Counted from the first letter of the stretch, positions 25,001-39,329 are shown. The stretch is 64,000 nt of DNA from Tubulanus polymorphus (GCF_964204645.1 NC_134026.1:23764650-23828649); one strand, 5' to 3'. Translations and numbers: made by a program. The notes: a model not told the origin generated them from the sequence alone.

Positions 25001-28000
25001 GCAAAGGCCCCATACTTTGAAACTAGATTACTGAAAAAACCCATCTAACCAATGAAGCAGCATTATTTTCATCCCCATAAGGCCATCCATGTCAATGATT
25101 GAGAGTTGGTTCAAAAATGTGCTCGGTGAGTGATCACAACCAAAAATGAAGATAAGTTCAAGAATAGCTTTTGAAGAGCTCTTGATAAATGAATCTGGAA
25201 ACCTATGACATGGATGACTACAGAATATGAATTAACTCCATGCTTACAAAACATTAACTTAATATCCCTAAAGACACGTACGTACCTCCCCCAACCGGTT
25301 TCATAGTTCATCAATAATTACCTCCAACTGATGGAGTTCATCACTCTATATATCGATGCAATAAATGCAAATATGTTTAACAAGTGTTAGAGAAAGTGAT
25401 CTCAGATTGTCACGACGAAGCAAAGCTTGTGCGCAAGGGGGACTCTGAGCTACTTCCAAAAGAAACCGTAGTATGTGAAGTTTGTATAGCCCGAAACCAA
25501 GATACTTGTTAGTTAGGGTATAGAAAGATTGCCAATAATTTATATTTTCAATGAATTACTTAACGCAATACTTACCATTTCATTTACTTTGGTAGACAGG
25601 TCTTTCATTTCCTTATTCTTACGCGCCAGACTCTCTTCAAGTTCAGATATCTTGTTAATTTTTGCATTCAAATCTGCTGATAGGCTTGATGCCTGGAGTA
25701 TGATATCGAGAAATTCCAATCAATGATCTAATGACACACCGCCTCACAAATATTTAGTGTTAAGAAATCAAGTACCTTTCCAGAATCAGCAGCTTGACTA
25801 GTTTCTAATGATTTAAGTTTACTCTCAGTAACATTGAGCTTATGAGTAAGTTCTTCGATCTTGTCGAGATGCGCTACCGCTGAATCTTCAGCTTCTTTGT
25901 GTTTAATCTTATGTTTCTCATACAAATCCTAGGGAAAAGTCAATGGCTTTACAATAAATGGCTTTTTTACAAGAATGATTCAAAGAAATGCTAATACTCA
26001 GTACATCTATACCTTGGTAAGTTTCAATTTCCCTTCGAGATCCTCGATCTTTAAAGTTTGTTCTTTCTGCTTATTTTGTAAATCTTCAAGTTTTGCAGTA
26101 TCTTCCTCCGTTTTAGACTGAAACGCAAGTGAATAAATTTCATGTAAATGTGAAATACAAAATCTTCAGATGTAAGAAGTCATAAAAGGATTTGAAACCG
26201 ATCGTACTGAGACAGCTTTCTAACACAAGGTGCGAATCCCTGTCTTAACCAAGTAGTCATTTCAATGATAAACATAACAATGATATGGCAGGGTTTCATT
26301 CTGTGATAGAATCTGATGCTCATCAGTTTTAGGGATAGTCAACAAACCTCGAGATCTCCTTTATCGATTTCTTCTTCTTCCATACGGAATTGGAGGTCTT
26401 CAACTTTTCTACAAGAGGACACAAAAAGAGATTACAAAAGGGAAATTAAACCTGTATCTATTGTTTCATCCCACAAAATCATCACCTCTTTTCCTCTTCG
26501 TATTGGGCCAAAACATCATTTTTCTCGGTCTCCATTTTCTCAACAAGCCCCCGTAATTTGGACAAGTTTTCTTCATTTTCACTGACATATCGCTCGTGCT
26601 CTTGTTTTAATTGTGCTAATTGAGCTTCGGCCTGCAAAATTAAATTAAGTAGAATTTGTAGATATCAATACATGTAAAACATGTTCAAATGCACAAACAG
26701 AAAAAAAGGATGGAGCTTTTGCGGGAAAAATAGGTAACCTACATCATCTACTTGTGCGGCTGCACGTGCAACTTCTGACCGTTCTAAATCACGTTCTTTC
26801 AGAAGCTGTTCAATGTGTTCTTCCTTTTCTTTCAGTGCTTTCTAAATTATAGAGAATATTCAAGACAAATGAGTAAAATGTGTTCAAAAATTTAGTTCTA
26901 CCAAAATAGACGAAACAGATACTAAATATTCTACAGTAAGGATTAGCATTTAAATACTAAACTGAATAATAAGTATTCATAAATGAATCTATTCACAATA
27001 GCTTAACATATTTAGTTTACGCAGTGTTCCCAGCACCAATAAATATATCGCTTTTACTGAGAGAACTGGAATAATCAGAAACAGATTGAACATTTAAAAA
27101 ATCTCTTTGGTTTTTTTAAGTGAATTTATGTTAATAGAAAAAGGCAGACAACGCAGTTGAGGGTAATAAGCTGTACACGTGGTAACAATATCGGTTTTGC
27201 CTTCAAAATCATGTATTATGTAACTGAAAGGTGAATTCAATATTCACAGAATCATCCATTCTGTGAAACAATTTAATTCGAATGTTACCAATCAGTTATG
27301 AAGGATGTTGGACAGTTATTTCGTCAGCATTCTCACCTGTAAAGCTGAGGTAGTAGCACTCAGACTAAGGGTACTCGGCCGTGGACTCGACTTGGCCTGT
27401 TAGCGATCAAGCAAAGAAAGATTAGGTTCATATTACAACTAGATATGTTTATATATAATGTACGTGATAAAACACAGATAAGCCACACCCACAAAAAACA
27501 AGAAGCACAAAGATAAAAAGTAAGATTAAACGTTCTACGCAGGTTATATACTTCAGTAGCTGGATTATACCTCTCTTATAATCAAATATCCTACGTGGTA
27601 AAAGTTCTCATTGTACAAGCTTAATAGACTATAAAGGTGAATTCGTATTGAAGTAGAAAGTTCAATTCTGATGTGCACCCATGACCAGACAAAAAAAGGA
27701 ATCAGAATAAGTCATAAATTCATCGAGAGATTCTGAGAAAGAAAGTAACCGAAGTGCTGCTGGGCGATATATACGCTGCCAATGACGATGATAACAATAA
27801 ACTGCAGCAGCCCTGTAGATGAGTCATGAATCCCTATGAACCAAGAAATAAAAACCAATTGATGTGTCACAACTTAACAGCGTGGAATCTAGCAACTCAT
27901 CGTTCACTCAGTCATGGGTATGATAAAAATAGAAAAAAATATTCAGTATAAAAAGAATAGTTTTGAGGGAATTTTATCTTCCTATAGAAAACTGCTCCAA

Positions 28001-31000
28001 TCAATTTCATTCCACCGGTTGGACAGCCACAAAACTACAATATATGTTAATTAATAGGGCAGATAATCATTATTATCATTATTATTCAAAAAATGTTTTA
28101 AAATACGAAGTAAACTGATAAGTTTTTTCACTTAGTCAGACGGGGTAAATAAGTTTTCCTAGAAGCGGGTCTGATCGGTTTTATAATCAAAGAAATTTGA
28201 AATTCTTTCCCACCTGGAGACCTTTATTTTACTGTTATTATGCAGAAGAAAGCCACCGGAATTCACATTTGTATTTTAATGAATCAAGCTACTAAAATTG
28301 TATTCATAGTCGAGTACGGGAAAAGGAATGCACAATCCATGATATTCGAACATTATGTCTAGTAATATATTCACTATACACTATAGACAGTTGAGAATAG
28401 GTTAAAGAAGCCGATACTGAAAACAACAGTTTTTAAATACATTTTACCACCGGAAAGACACTTATATTCAGTATTAGACGCAAAATGATCGAGAAATTTC
28501 TTTTTTAAAAGTTTTTTACACGTTAAGAAATAGAATATTAAACAAAACCAAAAATATTGTGCCAGTGTGTGTGTATGATAAAGAGTGATAGATTTGTTAC
28601 TGGTTAAAGAGCGGATACTACGGTAAATTGTGTCTATTAACGTGGTTACACTTATAGCTGTACATAAAATGGTACCTTATTAACCGACTTGTCATTACTC
28701 AACGGCGAATGTTTTTCATTTGGCGATGGGTGCATTTGAACCTTTTCATTAATAGTTGCCTGAATGTAACAATGAGGATAGATAGCGATAAATTAAAGCC
28801 GCTATAAAGTCGATGAACGATCATCACGAAAAATGACTAACGATGAATGAATTTTACTCTGGATATAACGGCACATCATCACAGCGCGCCGTGGAGAGCC
28901 GTACTCCGAGATTATCAAAATATTTTGCTACAATAAAAAACGCTGAATCAGCGGTAGCGTAAGAGGTATTACTGGATGATGCCAGCTGTCAGAGATTATC
29001 CGATCATCTTTTAAAGCAGCAGCAAAATCCACAAATAATGCAGCGAATCTATAAATCGGGCGACCGAACAAAGGGTTGTGAAAATGACGTAAAAGGGTTA
29101 ACGAGTCATGTAAAAACCTGAAAATCAGAAGCAAAAATATTTACAGACCAAACCAGAGGTCAGTTCTCTTAATTTGGGATAGAAACCGTTCAGCTTCAAT
29201 TTTATGTCAAATTAAGAGATACATGACTACTGTGTTCTATTAATCATCACTACTAAACTTCTGAAATACGAAAAAAATCTAAAAAAATAAAATGATGAAT
29301 TTAGAAAGCAGCTTGTTTAGTGAAGTGAAGACATTTCGTATAAACCTGAACCAGCAAATGCAACCTAAAATCATAATACGGGAGTAAATACTCGTGGATT
29401 ACAGTTCAGATTCTTAAAATCGACCAGGGGCAAGAGGTTAGAACGAACTTCTATTATTTTCATTCTAAAGTTATAAAGTGTATATTCAGGAGTATATTAA
29501 CTGAAACAGCACCAGATTGCAGCCTGTGAATAGTTGTTACACTGGATAGTTTCCAGATATCCTTGTTTTCACATATTGCAAAGCTTCATCGCTCACCTTC
29601 CTCACAATAAATTCTCTCTCTTGATCATAACTTGTGGGAATTCTTGGAAAATGAACTGTCATTCACGTGATGTTGAAAAGTTCAACAGTATTAAACTATA
29701 TACCTTGCTTGGTATAATGTTAAGTCTTTACTGTGCATAGCATGCTCTTCAATGCTCGTACATGCATCTTCTCAAAAACATATCCTCTATGTATTTTTGA
29801 TCTTATGTATATACGATTTATTTTGTGCAAATAGGAGTAAAGAACAGGAGCTCTTTTACCATTCGACCCCAAGACGAAAGAATTGGCTATACTATTGTAT
29901 AATTTAGGACTATGGAACCATATCTCTTTCCGGATCATCTTCCAGCATCAAAATAAATATTAGTGTATGAAATGCAGTCCTGAACTTCATCCAAACATAG
30001 TGTCTCTGATGACAAATTGACGTTTATGCTACATGATATTATACCAGGCAAAATGATGAATAAGGCTGAGACATTTTGGCTTCCTTGGCACGAAAACGCC
30101 ATTCTGCAGAATAGAAACCCCAATTTTTCTAGTGGAAATACAGAGGGGCATGTGCAAAATTCATTATTTTAGATCAGCTTAATGACAATACATTCCTAGA
30201 CGCTGTTCAAAATATATCTTAAGATGCCAGAAAATGTGTTTCATTCATAAATCCACATGTAATATGCCATTAACTGGTGGAAAAGTTAATAGTGTGTAGC
30301 TTGCTTTAAAACACAAAGTCTATGTTTTTTTTTTTTACTAGAACAGTGGATGGTCAAAGCTGTAAGCCACATTAAAGTTTGAATTACATCAACAAATTAC
30401 GTCAGCAGTACATTCTTCTAGTTATTTGCACATTATGTCTTTAGTACATAAAATGAATCTGTAAACTGAGCTGGGTTGAATCTTTGAATAAGATACTGAA
30501 GCAAAAAAGCTTCAAATCAGACTTAGCACATCCACTGGGTTGATATATATTTACATGAGAAACAGTTGTTTCTTTGAGAAGCGGAAATGACAAAGTAGGG
30601 GATAATTGAATATTAGTAGTATTATTTTGAAGGAACGCCCCTCAATAAACAGCCGGAATGCTGGGTTAGAAAGAGTTATGCAACAAAAGAATGTGCCAGC
30701 AAGAGCGCTTATATACTGTTATAGATACTTACACGATGGGATAATGGCGTTAACTAATAATAAAGACAGAAAAAATATCACTCAAAACTAGTGCAAGATA
30801 CATACATAAATACTACGAAATCATAATACAAAACATGACATGTTTTACTACTAGAACCATGTGTCACTAATGCACGTATCATTTTATTTTTCTACTTATC
30901 GTCACCATTTCTATCATATACAAGAATCCCAAAATGCTATGGACCACTCAACCGATACAGCTTCAGCCGATCAAGTCCTCTGTCCGATTAAGTGAACCCG

Positions 31001-34000
31001 AGAGAAGAAAATGATGGAGAATATCATAGGTAATCACCTGCAAGGGAAAGATATGTGCAGCCTTTTCCATTTTTCTGAACGGAGGACTTGATAAGTTGAA
31101 ACGAAATATACTTCACGAAATGGAAACACTTTTCGATTTTGCCGATGTTGCATATGTTGCATACCAGTATATATAAATCGACATTAAAAAGAACAAGCCA
31201 AGCATGCATGCAGCAGGATTGCTTGTAGTTAGTCTGATTGTAGTCAATAGAAGATAGAGAGATTACGGAATTAGCATACACGCAAATATGATTCTCTATT
31301 TGGTCATAATCAGTCTCCAAATGGTAACAGCAAATGTAATTTGTTGGAAGACGGTCTCTTAGTTAATATGTTAGGAAGGATACCAGGTCCCTTAGGATAA
31401 ATGTATTGGGATTCTTTATGATACATAGAAATCGGTTGAGGTTCACATCAGACATTGATGTATTGGATATAGCTTTTTTCAAATCGAGAGATTTCCGGAT
31501 ATTTTCAGTGCCTGATACTGGCCGAAACTACTAATAAATCAGCGGATACATTGTAGCTATCGATCTGGTTGCCTTTCTCAGGGTTTAGAGATATAGGCAT
31601 GATCTTGTTACTGTAGTTTTCTTGCAACTATCCATCCAGTAGGATATCCCAGCAGATTAATTATTTCTCTGTGATATACCAATATACATCGTCTGTATTG
31701 TATATTACAGGAATGTGAAAGATGTCAGTTCAAAATGCGCACTTCTACCAGCAACACATCAACCCACATCCTGTTTTCATTGTATAACACTTGATATTTC
31801 CTCTTTATTCATTAACGAATCAATTACTAATGGAGTTTTTCAATAGAAATGAGTATGAGTTCAGATGTTTAGATTGATGTAATGCTGAATCGGTGATGAT
31901 GTTATCGTATATGACATCTAAGGCCTATATGTTAATTAGTAACTAAATACTCGTATAGAATTATCTGTTTATTATGAAGGTAGAAAAAGCATTAGTTGCT
32001 GCATGTTACCTGGCTGCTCAAGGAGGTTACGCCTAACCTTACCCGGCTGCGACTCAAGCTCGATGCCGTGGAGCTAATAGAACTTAACGAATCCTGGCTG
32101 CCACTGCGTTCTCTAGCAAGACCAGATCCAGGTAGTTTACTAGTGGACAAACGACGCGGACTTGTGACGCCGTTTGACAATTTGGCGACTTTGTGCACTG
32201 GAGCAAACAAACCATAGAGAGCTTTACATTCGAAGTATCTGTAATTAAAAGAATGATATAATCACATTAAATAATATGAAGAAATAATCGAGTGCCCAGT
32301 AATAATGAGATACATCATACCTTTTGCCAGCGACTGCCCCGTCATTCTTTCCCAAAGGGTCATCGAGCTCAACACCAGCCCATTCACCTTTCGCGAAATC
32401 GGTAGGTCCTATATACCGGAGTGTTCCGGTTTTAGTCCCACTCACCAGAACACGGTCGCCTGATTTTAAACGCGAATCATTTTGCGGCAAACTTGCTGTG
32501 GATCCGGACGGCGATGATTTCGCCGGATTGGAATTAGTATCACTCTTAGCCACTGAGACTGATGAACGTGTGGTTGGTAGTCTGGCTGTCGAGCCATTTT
32601 TAACGGGTTCGCGGCTTAGTTTTGTTACTCGTGAAAACACTCCGAGTTTAGGTTCGCATTGAAAGTATCGCACACCAGCTACGGAGCCGTCATTTTTACC
32701 AACCGGCTCGTCGAGCACAACTCCCGCCCATTCACCGGGCGCGAATTGAGTTTCTCCCAGAAATGCGATTCGTCCGGATTTTGTACCTCCGACCCAGACT
32801 CGGTCCCCAATAATGAAATCATCGAGTTCTTGAAAGTTCTCTTGTCCATCGTCTGAAAGGATAATTTTGAAAGATTTGTTATGTTATGTCATTTACTTCA
32901 GCACCACGTTCAAGATCGTTTAAAGGAATCAGGATCGATATGAAACTAGGAATATGGGAATCTAGAAAATAGGTCAGACCAATATAGATCCAGATTATCA
33001 GCTCACATGTTTACTATCTGCCCTCATTTCAGAATTGATATGGATGTACAGCTACAGTAACTTATAGTAACTGTACATTGTTAGTGGTTATATATATCCA
33101 GCATGATCGAGCAGAGAATATGGGAGAATTAAGTTATATAGAGAATTCGCCACAGCATCACCCTGAGTCTATCTAGTCTCCAAGCTCTATTTACGAGCTG
33201 AAACGTTTTATCAAGAACTCTCCCAGGGAGACAAGATCTTACCCACTAGATTACCCTGCTTAAAACTATATCCGTTTACGCTACTACTATGTATAATCCG
33301 ACGTGAGATGGCTTTGAGTCGCTCCATGATCCTCCTTCTCTATATCCAACTGCTACTGTGGTGAGTACTGACTCATAAAGTCAACTGAAAAACTCTTCAA
33401 GTTGGAAAAGTGGAATAACACCACGTGTACTCCACAAACACAGAGGAGAAATATGGGAGGTCACTTGGTAAAAATGCAAATCAAAGTATCCTGTATCGAT
33501 ATTCCAGTAATGCAGTCACGTTTCCAACAAAATCCAGACATATATCTTTTTAATGTCGGCATTCCCTGCTCGGTAAAAACCATGTTTTTCAAGCGGAAAT
33601 GGCAATCAAATTCTGTCCCATCGTACACATCCACATCCTTCCACTTAGAAAGAGGAAGCTATCACCAGCAAAATGCGTTTGCATGATTTTTAATTACATT
33701 AATCATCAAATAGGTCATAAACCGTGGGATAGCGTAAATCTACTAAAAAATTGATCTATATATTTCTGCCAACCAGTAATTTGTTTACAAAATGGAAGAG
33801 AGGCCTGGATACACAATCTGCATCGATTCAGATACAAATAACTGTATAATTAAGTCCATCACTTTCTGCTTTATATGGAACAGACTGTTTTCTTTTTGAA
33901 ATTATTGATTTGTAAGTTCTAATGGGTACATACAATACATCAATGATTAGTTTAAAACCCACTATATGCAGAATATAAAAGATTAAAAATGACTACACCT

Positions 34001-35263
34001 GTTCGTCTTTTACAGAGAGTCTGAAACGTTGAGTCATTTCATATTAATATTTGATAAATAAAATTCTTTTTTAATCTATTAATTTCTGTATTTAGTTGGT
34101 TCAAACTTGATGTCGATTCTCCAATGTCAGAGTGTGGTTATTCTTACAGTGCCTCAATCAAGATTTTCAATCTCCAAAGGCTAATCACAACAAAACAAAA
34201 TTCGAAACTAATTCTCTAAAGGGTCTCCCACTTTTCTGACAAGATGAAGAATGCAGTTAGGTAGGCTATCGCAGCATTGATATCGCAATACAATTTGTAT
34301 TGCATACTGTCACGAATTCAATGTATGTACTGATGGTTACTTGTTGAGATTTTCAGATTGACAATTGAATTTGTGTCATTGAGATGTATAAATCTTGAAT
34401 GAAACTCAAATGAACCAAAAAACCAACGTAAAAAGTGATGTGCTATTTGATAAAATAAGATGTGCTCACCACTAAACATTTGCTAAAAGTAACTAATGTC
34501 CGTGTTTCATTTACCTCGAAATATTTTTAAACAATATTTTGGAAAAGTATAAATCTTCAAGCCACGGATCTCTATAATTGTTATCTATGATAGAGCACTG
34601 GATCTTCATTATAATCACTGAAGGGGTAGTAATGAAGTTGGTAGAGCTAGTAAATCTATTTTTCACACTGTAGGGTCCAAGCCAGTAATAATTACACATA
34701 ATAACTGGCAAAGTTAGAGCCCACCACAGTGCCTAATCATGCCATCATTTCCTAAAAGAATAGTCAGTGGTTAGAAAGGTCTATAAATTCAATTGTATAG
34801 GCCTACGTCTATAGCCTAATAGCATGTGTATCATGATGATACCCTGGTTCAAAATGTCTGCATTAATGCATTATGTTCAGTACTAATATGAGATTAACAA
34901 CCCATGTTTTCCATCAATGAAAAAAGGGATATTAGCTAGGCCTACTACTGACATTACATATTTCAGGTAGACCAGAGCAATATGAATCATAAGATTAGGC
35001 CTGTGAGAAGGCCTATGAGATAATGATTCAACTGTGCTAGGCTGCTGTCTTAATACTACTACACTTAACGCTAGGCCTATAGCCGATACAATCCCGAAGT
35101 CTGGTAAAAAATAATAAATAATCAAGTTCAAGGCGAATGATCAAGTTACTTATTACTTAAAGACCAGTTACTCACTTTTTGGAGATGGTAGACTTTCCTT
35201 TGGTATCACAGAAGCCGGCTTCCCAATCTTAGAAGGCGCTTTTAATCCTGAAGTTCTATTCAT
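16076..35263 (-). CDS. CLIP1: CAP-Gly domain-containing linker protein 1 (CLIP-170), 28 coding exons
   Basis: A microtubule plus-end tracking protein of 1225 aa. Exons in transcript order: 35263-35176, 32852-32321, 32238-32010, 28759-28676, 27396-27337, 26841-26743, 26631-26486, 26408-26348, 26117-26013, 25928-25776, 25692-25576, 25345-25322, 24637-24580, 24504-24421, 24338-24271, 23355-23311, 22730-22642, 18715-18550, 18331-18116, 18034-17831, 17701-17564, 17484-17390, 17307-17187, 17109-17057, 16970-16690, 16606-16462, 16381-16212, 16122-16076; all phases agree. CAP-Gly domains lie at about residues 44-110 and 157-225, each with the GKNDG groove (81-85, 197-201) that binds EEY/F tails. A serine-rich linker and a long coiled coil (to about 1130, including [13 protein letters not shown]) follow. 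Two zinc knuckles use C1167/C1170/H1176/C1181 and C1206/C1209/H1214/C1219, and the protein ends in DEQTF, the CLIP-170 EEY/F-like tail that can fold back on CAP-Gly. A 5' UTR acceptor is likely near 35306. Further cassette exons may be missed. Confidence 0.93.
17709..17742. repeat. AT dinucleotide microsatellite
   Basis: A run of TA/AT repeats inside a CLIP1 intron, just upstream (minus strand) of the exon at 17564-17701's neighbour intron. Confidence 0.8.
18716..22641 (-). other. Large CLIP1 intron (about 3.9 kb), no exon accepted
   Basis: The flanking exons join in phase 2 without any insertion. Two exon-like stretches inside it (near 21700 and 19690-19799) do not keep the reading frame and were not accepted. 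Confidence 0.55.
25322..25345 (-). other. CLIP1: 24-nt microexon of CLIP1
   Basis: Encodes SDELHQLE between an acceptor (TATATAG) and a donor (GTAATTATTG) on the minus strand. It is phase 0 on both sides, so inclusion or skipping keeps the frame of the coiled coil. It is already counted in the CLIP1 model. Confidence 0.7.
28676..28759 (-). other. CLIP1: 84-nt candidate cassette exon of CLIP1
   Basis: Phase 0 on both sides with acceptor CATTCAG and donor AAG|GTACC. It encodes 28 residues rich in S, N and K (begins ATINEKVQ, ends NDKSVNK) in the serine-rich linker after CAP-Gly 2, the region where vertebrate CLIP-170 is alternatively spliced. It is isolated in a 4.6-kb intronic interval, which fits regulated use. 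Confidence 0.6.
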
Positions 35264-35306
35264 GTTGACAATTAATCCAACTATCCATGCATTTCAAAAT
35301 ATCCTT

Positions 35307-38300
35307 GAAGAAAAGAAAGTAAAAATGGCTGTAAATTTTAGAAAGAGTATGAATTTCTAACTATATTCTATGACTTAAAACAATGGTCATACTAGAAAAC
35401 CGTGGTAAAAAAACTCAAAACCGGTGGTAAAAACATTGGAAGATATTGTTTATCATTTTATTTTAAAAAATGACCTGGAAGGAAATGCATAGGGATCTAT
35501 ACCATACGCTATGCTTATCTTATTGCAACTAATCAAAAGTGTACGTCCGACATCATGTCATGTCAAAGACTAGTATTATTACAACACAAACATTGATTAA
35601 CAATATGGAACCATTCAAAATTACCAAACAACTGTAGCCTAGTACAATAAGCAAGAGCAGAGATTTCAAGCGGGATGTAATTAAAAAACACTCATGATTT
35701 TAATCTACATGTGTTATCAATTGATCTGGCTGGAAAATAAATACTTTTGAATGAACTGTTGTTAGAATAGATGAAGAATGAATTAACTATTGAAATTTTC
35801 GTTTTTTTGGTTGGTTAGCATTGCCAAAAATTCTACACGAGCGTTACCTAAAATCTGAGTCGTTAAGTAATGTCGCACTTATGTATTGATCACATCAACA
35901 ATATAGATTACTGCAGTATTAGCAAATAAACGAAGAAATTCATCGTTTAACTGTCAAAATGTAATGACTCAATCTTCGTTTTTTACTCGTAAATGGCTTC
36001 CGTGTTTTCAGTGCTGCCACCTATTGAGCATTGAATTGAATTGAAGCACTCCATGGCAATTCAATTAAATTTTGGGATTATTGAATCAAAAGAATATTGA
36101 ATCATCAGATTATCATAACAAATTCAATAAATGTGCATCTGTTCTGTTGCTGTCGTTAAAATCTGAGCTGCGGGTGGTTGAACGGAATCACCCTCCTCAC
36201 TTGCCACACAGAAGAAAGGAGCCACCCCAGTTGCTGCCAGGGGCTGAACGGCGCCGCCCTTATCACTTAAACAGCACCATTTACCACCGGCCATTCAGTG
36301 TCGTCTCAGCCCGAGACTCAGGTCTTCCAGACTTCTTCTCATTAATAATTTTAGAACTCAGGGAGCCATAAATTCGCGAACTCACACGAACTCAGTCTCC
36401 GGATCTGGGAATCAAGAATATCATCCCGAGGGTTTCTACATTTGTTCCAAAATATGGATTTAGTTTTTATTTTTTCGACCACAAAATTTGCTTTGATATT
36501 TCTATAACTATGCAATCTTTTTAACCATTGGCCTGAAACACTCCGGGAGAATCCCACACTGATGACTGCGAGAAAGATGAAGTCCGCCGAAAAATTCGAC
36601 GAAATATACAGCTATAGAAAATAAATATACGTTTTTTATATATATCGTGTTTTCTTTATTAGATGTATTCGGAGATTTGATCCTTGACACCAAAAAAATG
36701 ATAATTTTGTAACACTCGCGTCAAGGTGGGATGATGAGCCTTGTGACTTTCTTCGACATCATCCTAATGGGGATCTTAGTGACGGCTTAATTCCAGCGCC
36801 GTAATCAATTATCATTTCTTGGGATCTCTTGTTCATTTTATACATGATCGGGCAAACACCATTATTCAATCAAAGAATATAATGGGGCATGATTATTGTC
36901 TTATTCAAACAAATATGAATTCATTAGTTGCTTACATCGTGCCTTGCCCTCGCCTTCACCCGAGTAATCTCATATGTCTAGTAAATTCGATCAAAGAAAA
37001 AATGGAGATTAGGCTCAACCAGTTTTATGATTAGGGGAAATGCTTCCAAGATAAGAACGTGTATACTTTCATTCGCAGAAAAATACCGTAATCCAATATA
37101 TGTTTGAAGAGAAACAGCGGACGGGAAGTGTGTGCAAATAAGGAAATAACTGTATCGTGAAAAGCATCGATCTAACCTAATCTATAATTATCTTCTAAAT
37201 AACACACTTCCTGAATAGCAGTCGCGCACGGAAAACTATTTACCCAACAGGTAGTTTACGCAGAGTAACCTGAGCGAGTACAAATTAAAAGTAGACGTAG
37301 ACACGACGACAGTTTTATCTAGAGAAAACATTTTCCACTGAATTGATCTTTCATCTCATGTTTGATAAGCGCCGTAGATTTCACGGGTTATCGTGCCATT
37401 CTATTTATAAATTTGAAAAAATAATTCTTAGATATTTTTTTAAATCGATGATTACGGTTTTCGCTCGTTTGAGTTAGTTTCACCATGGCTTCTGCAATAA
37501 TCATTCAGTTGTTAAGTTTCACGTCCAGACACCTGCAAAACTTGTAGATTGTGACTGGTCAATTCAACAAGATCTTACACATTTTGACACCGTATTTCGG
37601 ATCCGAACTATGGGGTTTTTCATCGGTAAGCTTACAATATACACAGCGACCTTGTCTAATGTAATTTCATGAATCTTGCAATGAATGGAATCAACGGACC
37701 GGTTTCGCAGGAAATCAATTCTATTTGAAGCGGACGATGCGAGAGTAATAAATGTAGATAAGAAACTCCTGCCAAAGGGATGCTGTACATAAAATCAAAA
37801 TATGACACGAACAAAAACGCTGCGTCAGGTGATGTGAATTATTATCGTCACTGATTATAAAAGCTGAATCCTCGGTGACGAGCCGTTAGCATACACGCTG
37901 AAATATCTTATTAGGAGCTTGAGTTCCGTAAATGCTTGAAGTGAGTGTGCTCTCTACTTTATTCTGAAATCCATGACAGTCGCCCAACAACGAAGAAGAC
38001 GTGCTCGTATGGGAATTAATGGAAAGACATTTTATTGCTGTCACTGTTCAGACGAGACGCATGTTCAAGAAGCCTTGCGCTGTCTCTCGGTAGCACCGGA
38101 AGATCATTTACTTCGTACGCAACTGTGATCATAGTTAATGACACCCTTGCTATCATTTCATCACCCTTACGTCTTCAAACTTGATGCACTTGTGTCCAAC
38201 GTAAAATTCTTTCCTTACCATGAAATCTATTCTGTTTCTAATTCGCGGTGTTTCTGCCTTCAGTTTTACTACCTGAAAACGTGCAGCTCTTCTTGAAACG

Positions 38301-39306
38301 ATTTATAGATTAATATTATTCTTAAAGTAAATAATTTTCCATAACTTGAGAATGTAAAACTTGGATCTTTATTTCATAAATATGTCTCGATTTCTTCATT
38401 GATTTAAGAGTTCTTGTTTGTGAAACTAATCGCAATGTCCAGGTGATTTTCATGAGAGAAGACGTTATTAATCTGCGAGTCGCCGTGACATTCTTCAAGT
38501 AATGGTCAGGGCAAATAGAAATGATGGAAAAATGCAAAATGGTGTTTTTGTGCAGCAGGTATAAACGATTAATTAGTATCCAAGGCAACCGAGTTGGGAA
38601 AGTACATTGTAATTTCGGGGATGCAGCACCGTCACGTCGATTCAGGAAGATTATTTCATTTCTCTTGGATGTCTTACGAAGACGTTGATCGTTTTACTCT
38701 AAAACGTGATGATCAGGAAATTGATACGTAATATCGGTTTTGTGCGCTAAAAGATGAAGTGACACTTAAAATGAATCGTCTATCGCATTATGAAAAAGCC
38801 TGTTTAACTTTGAAGTACCATCATCTTCGACGAGGCTAACTATATATACGTTTTGCTATTTGGAATTCTACAGTTATTCATTCCAAATACGTAAGATAAA
38901 ACTTGGGAACGTGATTCATAAGACAACGTAAGTTATTTCTGCTAAACAACTTTTATTTTCAAAGTATATCTTATTCCAACTAAAATCTAGTTTACAATCG
39001 GTATAATCGCTTGTTGAATAATATAATTCGTTGACGTCAATAGCGTTTAAATAAACAATATAAACAAACTATTTTGAATATGTGATATAATAACATGTGC
39101 GCACGCGCGTACGTTATAATCATCCTAATCATCATTCTTCATTGGTTGGGCTCCTTAGTCAATTCATGGAATCTAAAACGATTCAGAATCATAAAAATTA
39201 TCACTTTTAAACAGAAATGAAACGTTTTCGATCATGGTATTCGTGAAATGAAATGTTTTTTTTGTATTGATAATATATGTATGTATTTGCGATGTGTTTG
39301 TTGCAG
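35307..39306. other. Intergenic region between divergent CLIP1 and NIT-GC genes
   Basis: The two genes diverge from this interval, so it should hold both promoters and any 5' UTR exons. No protein-coding exon is convincing. A plus-strand open frame at 36072-36371 overlaps a locally GC-rich stretch but has no motif or splice signals. An acceptor-like sequence ends next to 39306 (TTTGTTGCAG), implying an upstream non-coding exon of the cyclase. Confidence 0.45.
36011..36021. promoter_or_regulatory. GTGCTGCCACC motif, candidate promoter/insulator element upstream of CLIP1
   Basis: The 11-mer is identical to one at 44893-44903 in the BTF3/TOE1 intergenic promoter. It lies about 750 bp upstream of the CLIP1 start codon, in the interval expected to contain the transcription start. 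Function inferred only from the recurrence and position. Confidence 0.3.
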
Positions 39307-39329
39307 TATTTCTGTCCTTGCTGGTGAAA

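Noticed and set aside
26215-26260. GGTGCGAATCCC-like sequence resembling a tRNA T-arm
   Set aside because: No matching acceptor, D or anticodon stems around it; it lies in a CLIP1 intron.
34800-35100. Several AGGCCT/TAGGCC motifs in CLIP1 intron 1
   Set aside because: They are short and irregularly spaced without a repeat unit, so I do not call them a repeat or element.
36072-36371. 99-codon plus-strand frame near the CLIP1/NIT-GC intergenic promoter
   Set aside because: No motif, no splice sites, low-complexity P/R/H content; most likely chance in a GC-rich patch.
39267-39329. Upstream in-frame ATG for the NIT guanylate cyclase (hydrophobic 21-residue extension)
   Set aside because: An acceptor (TTTGTTGCAG) ends at 39306, so most of the extension is intron; it would mimic a signal peptide.
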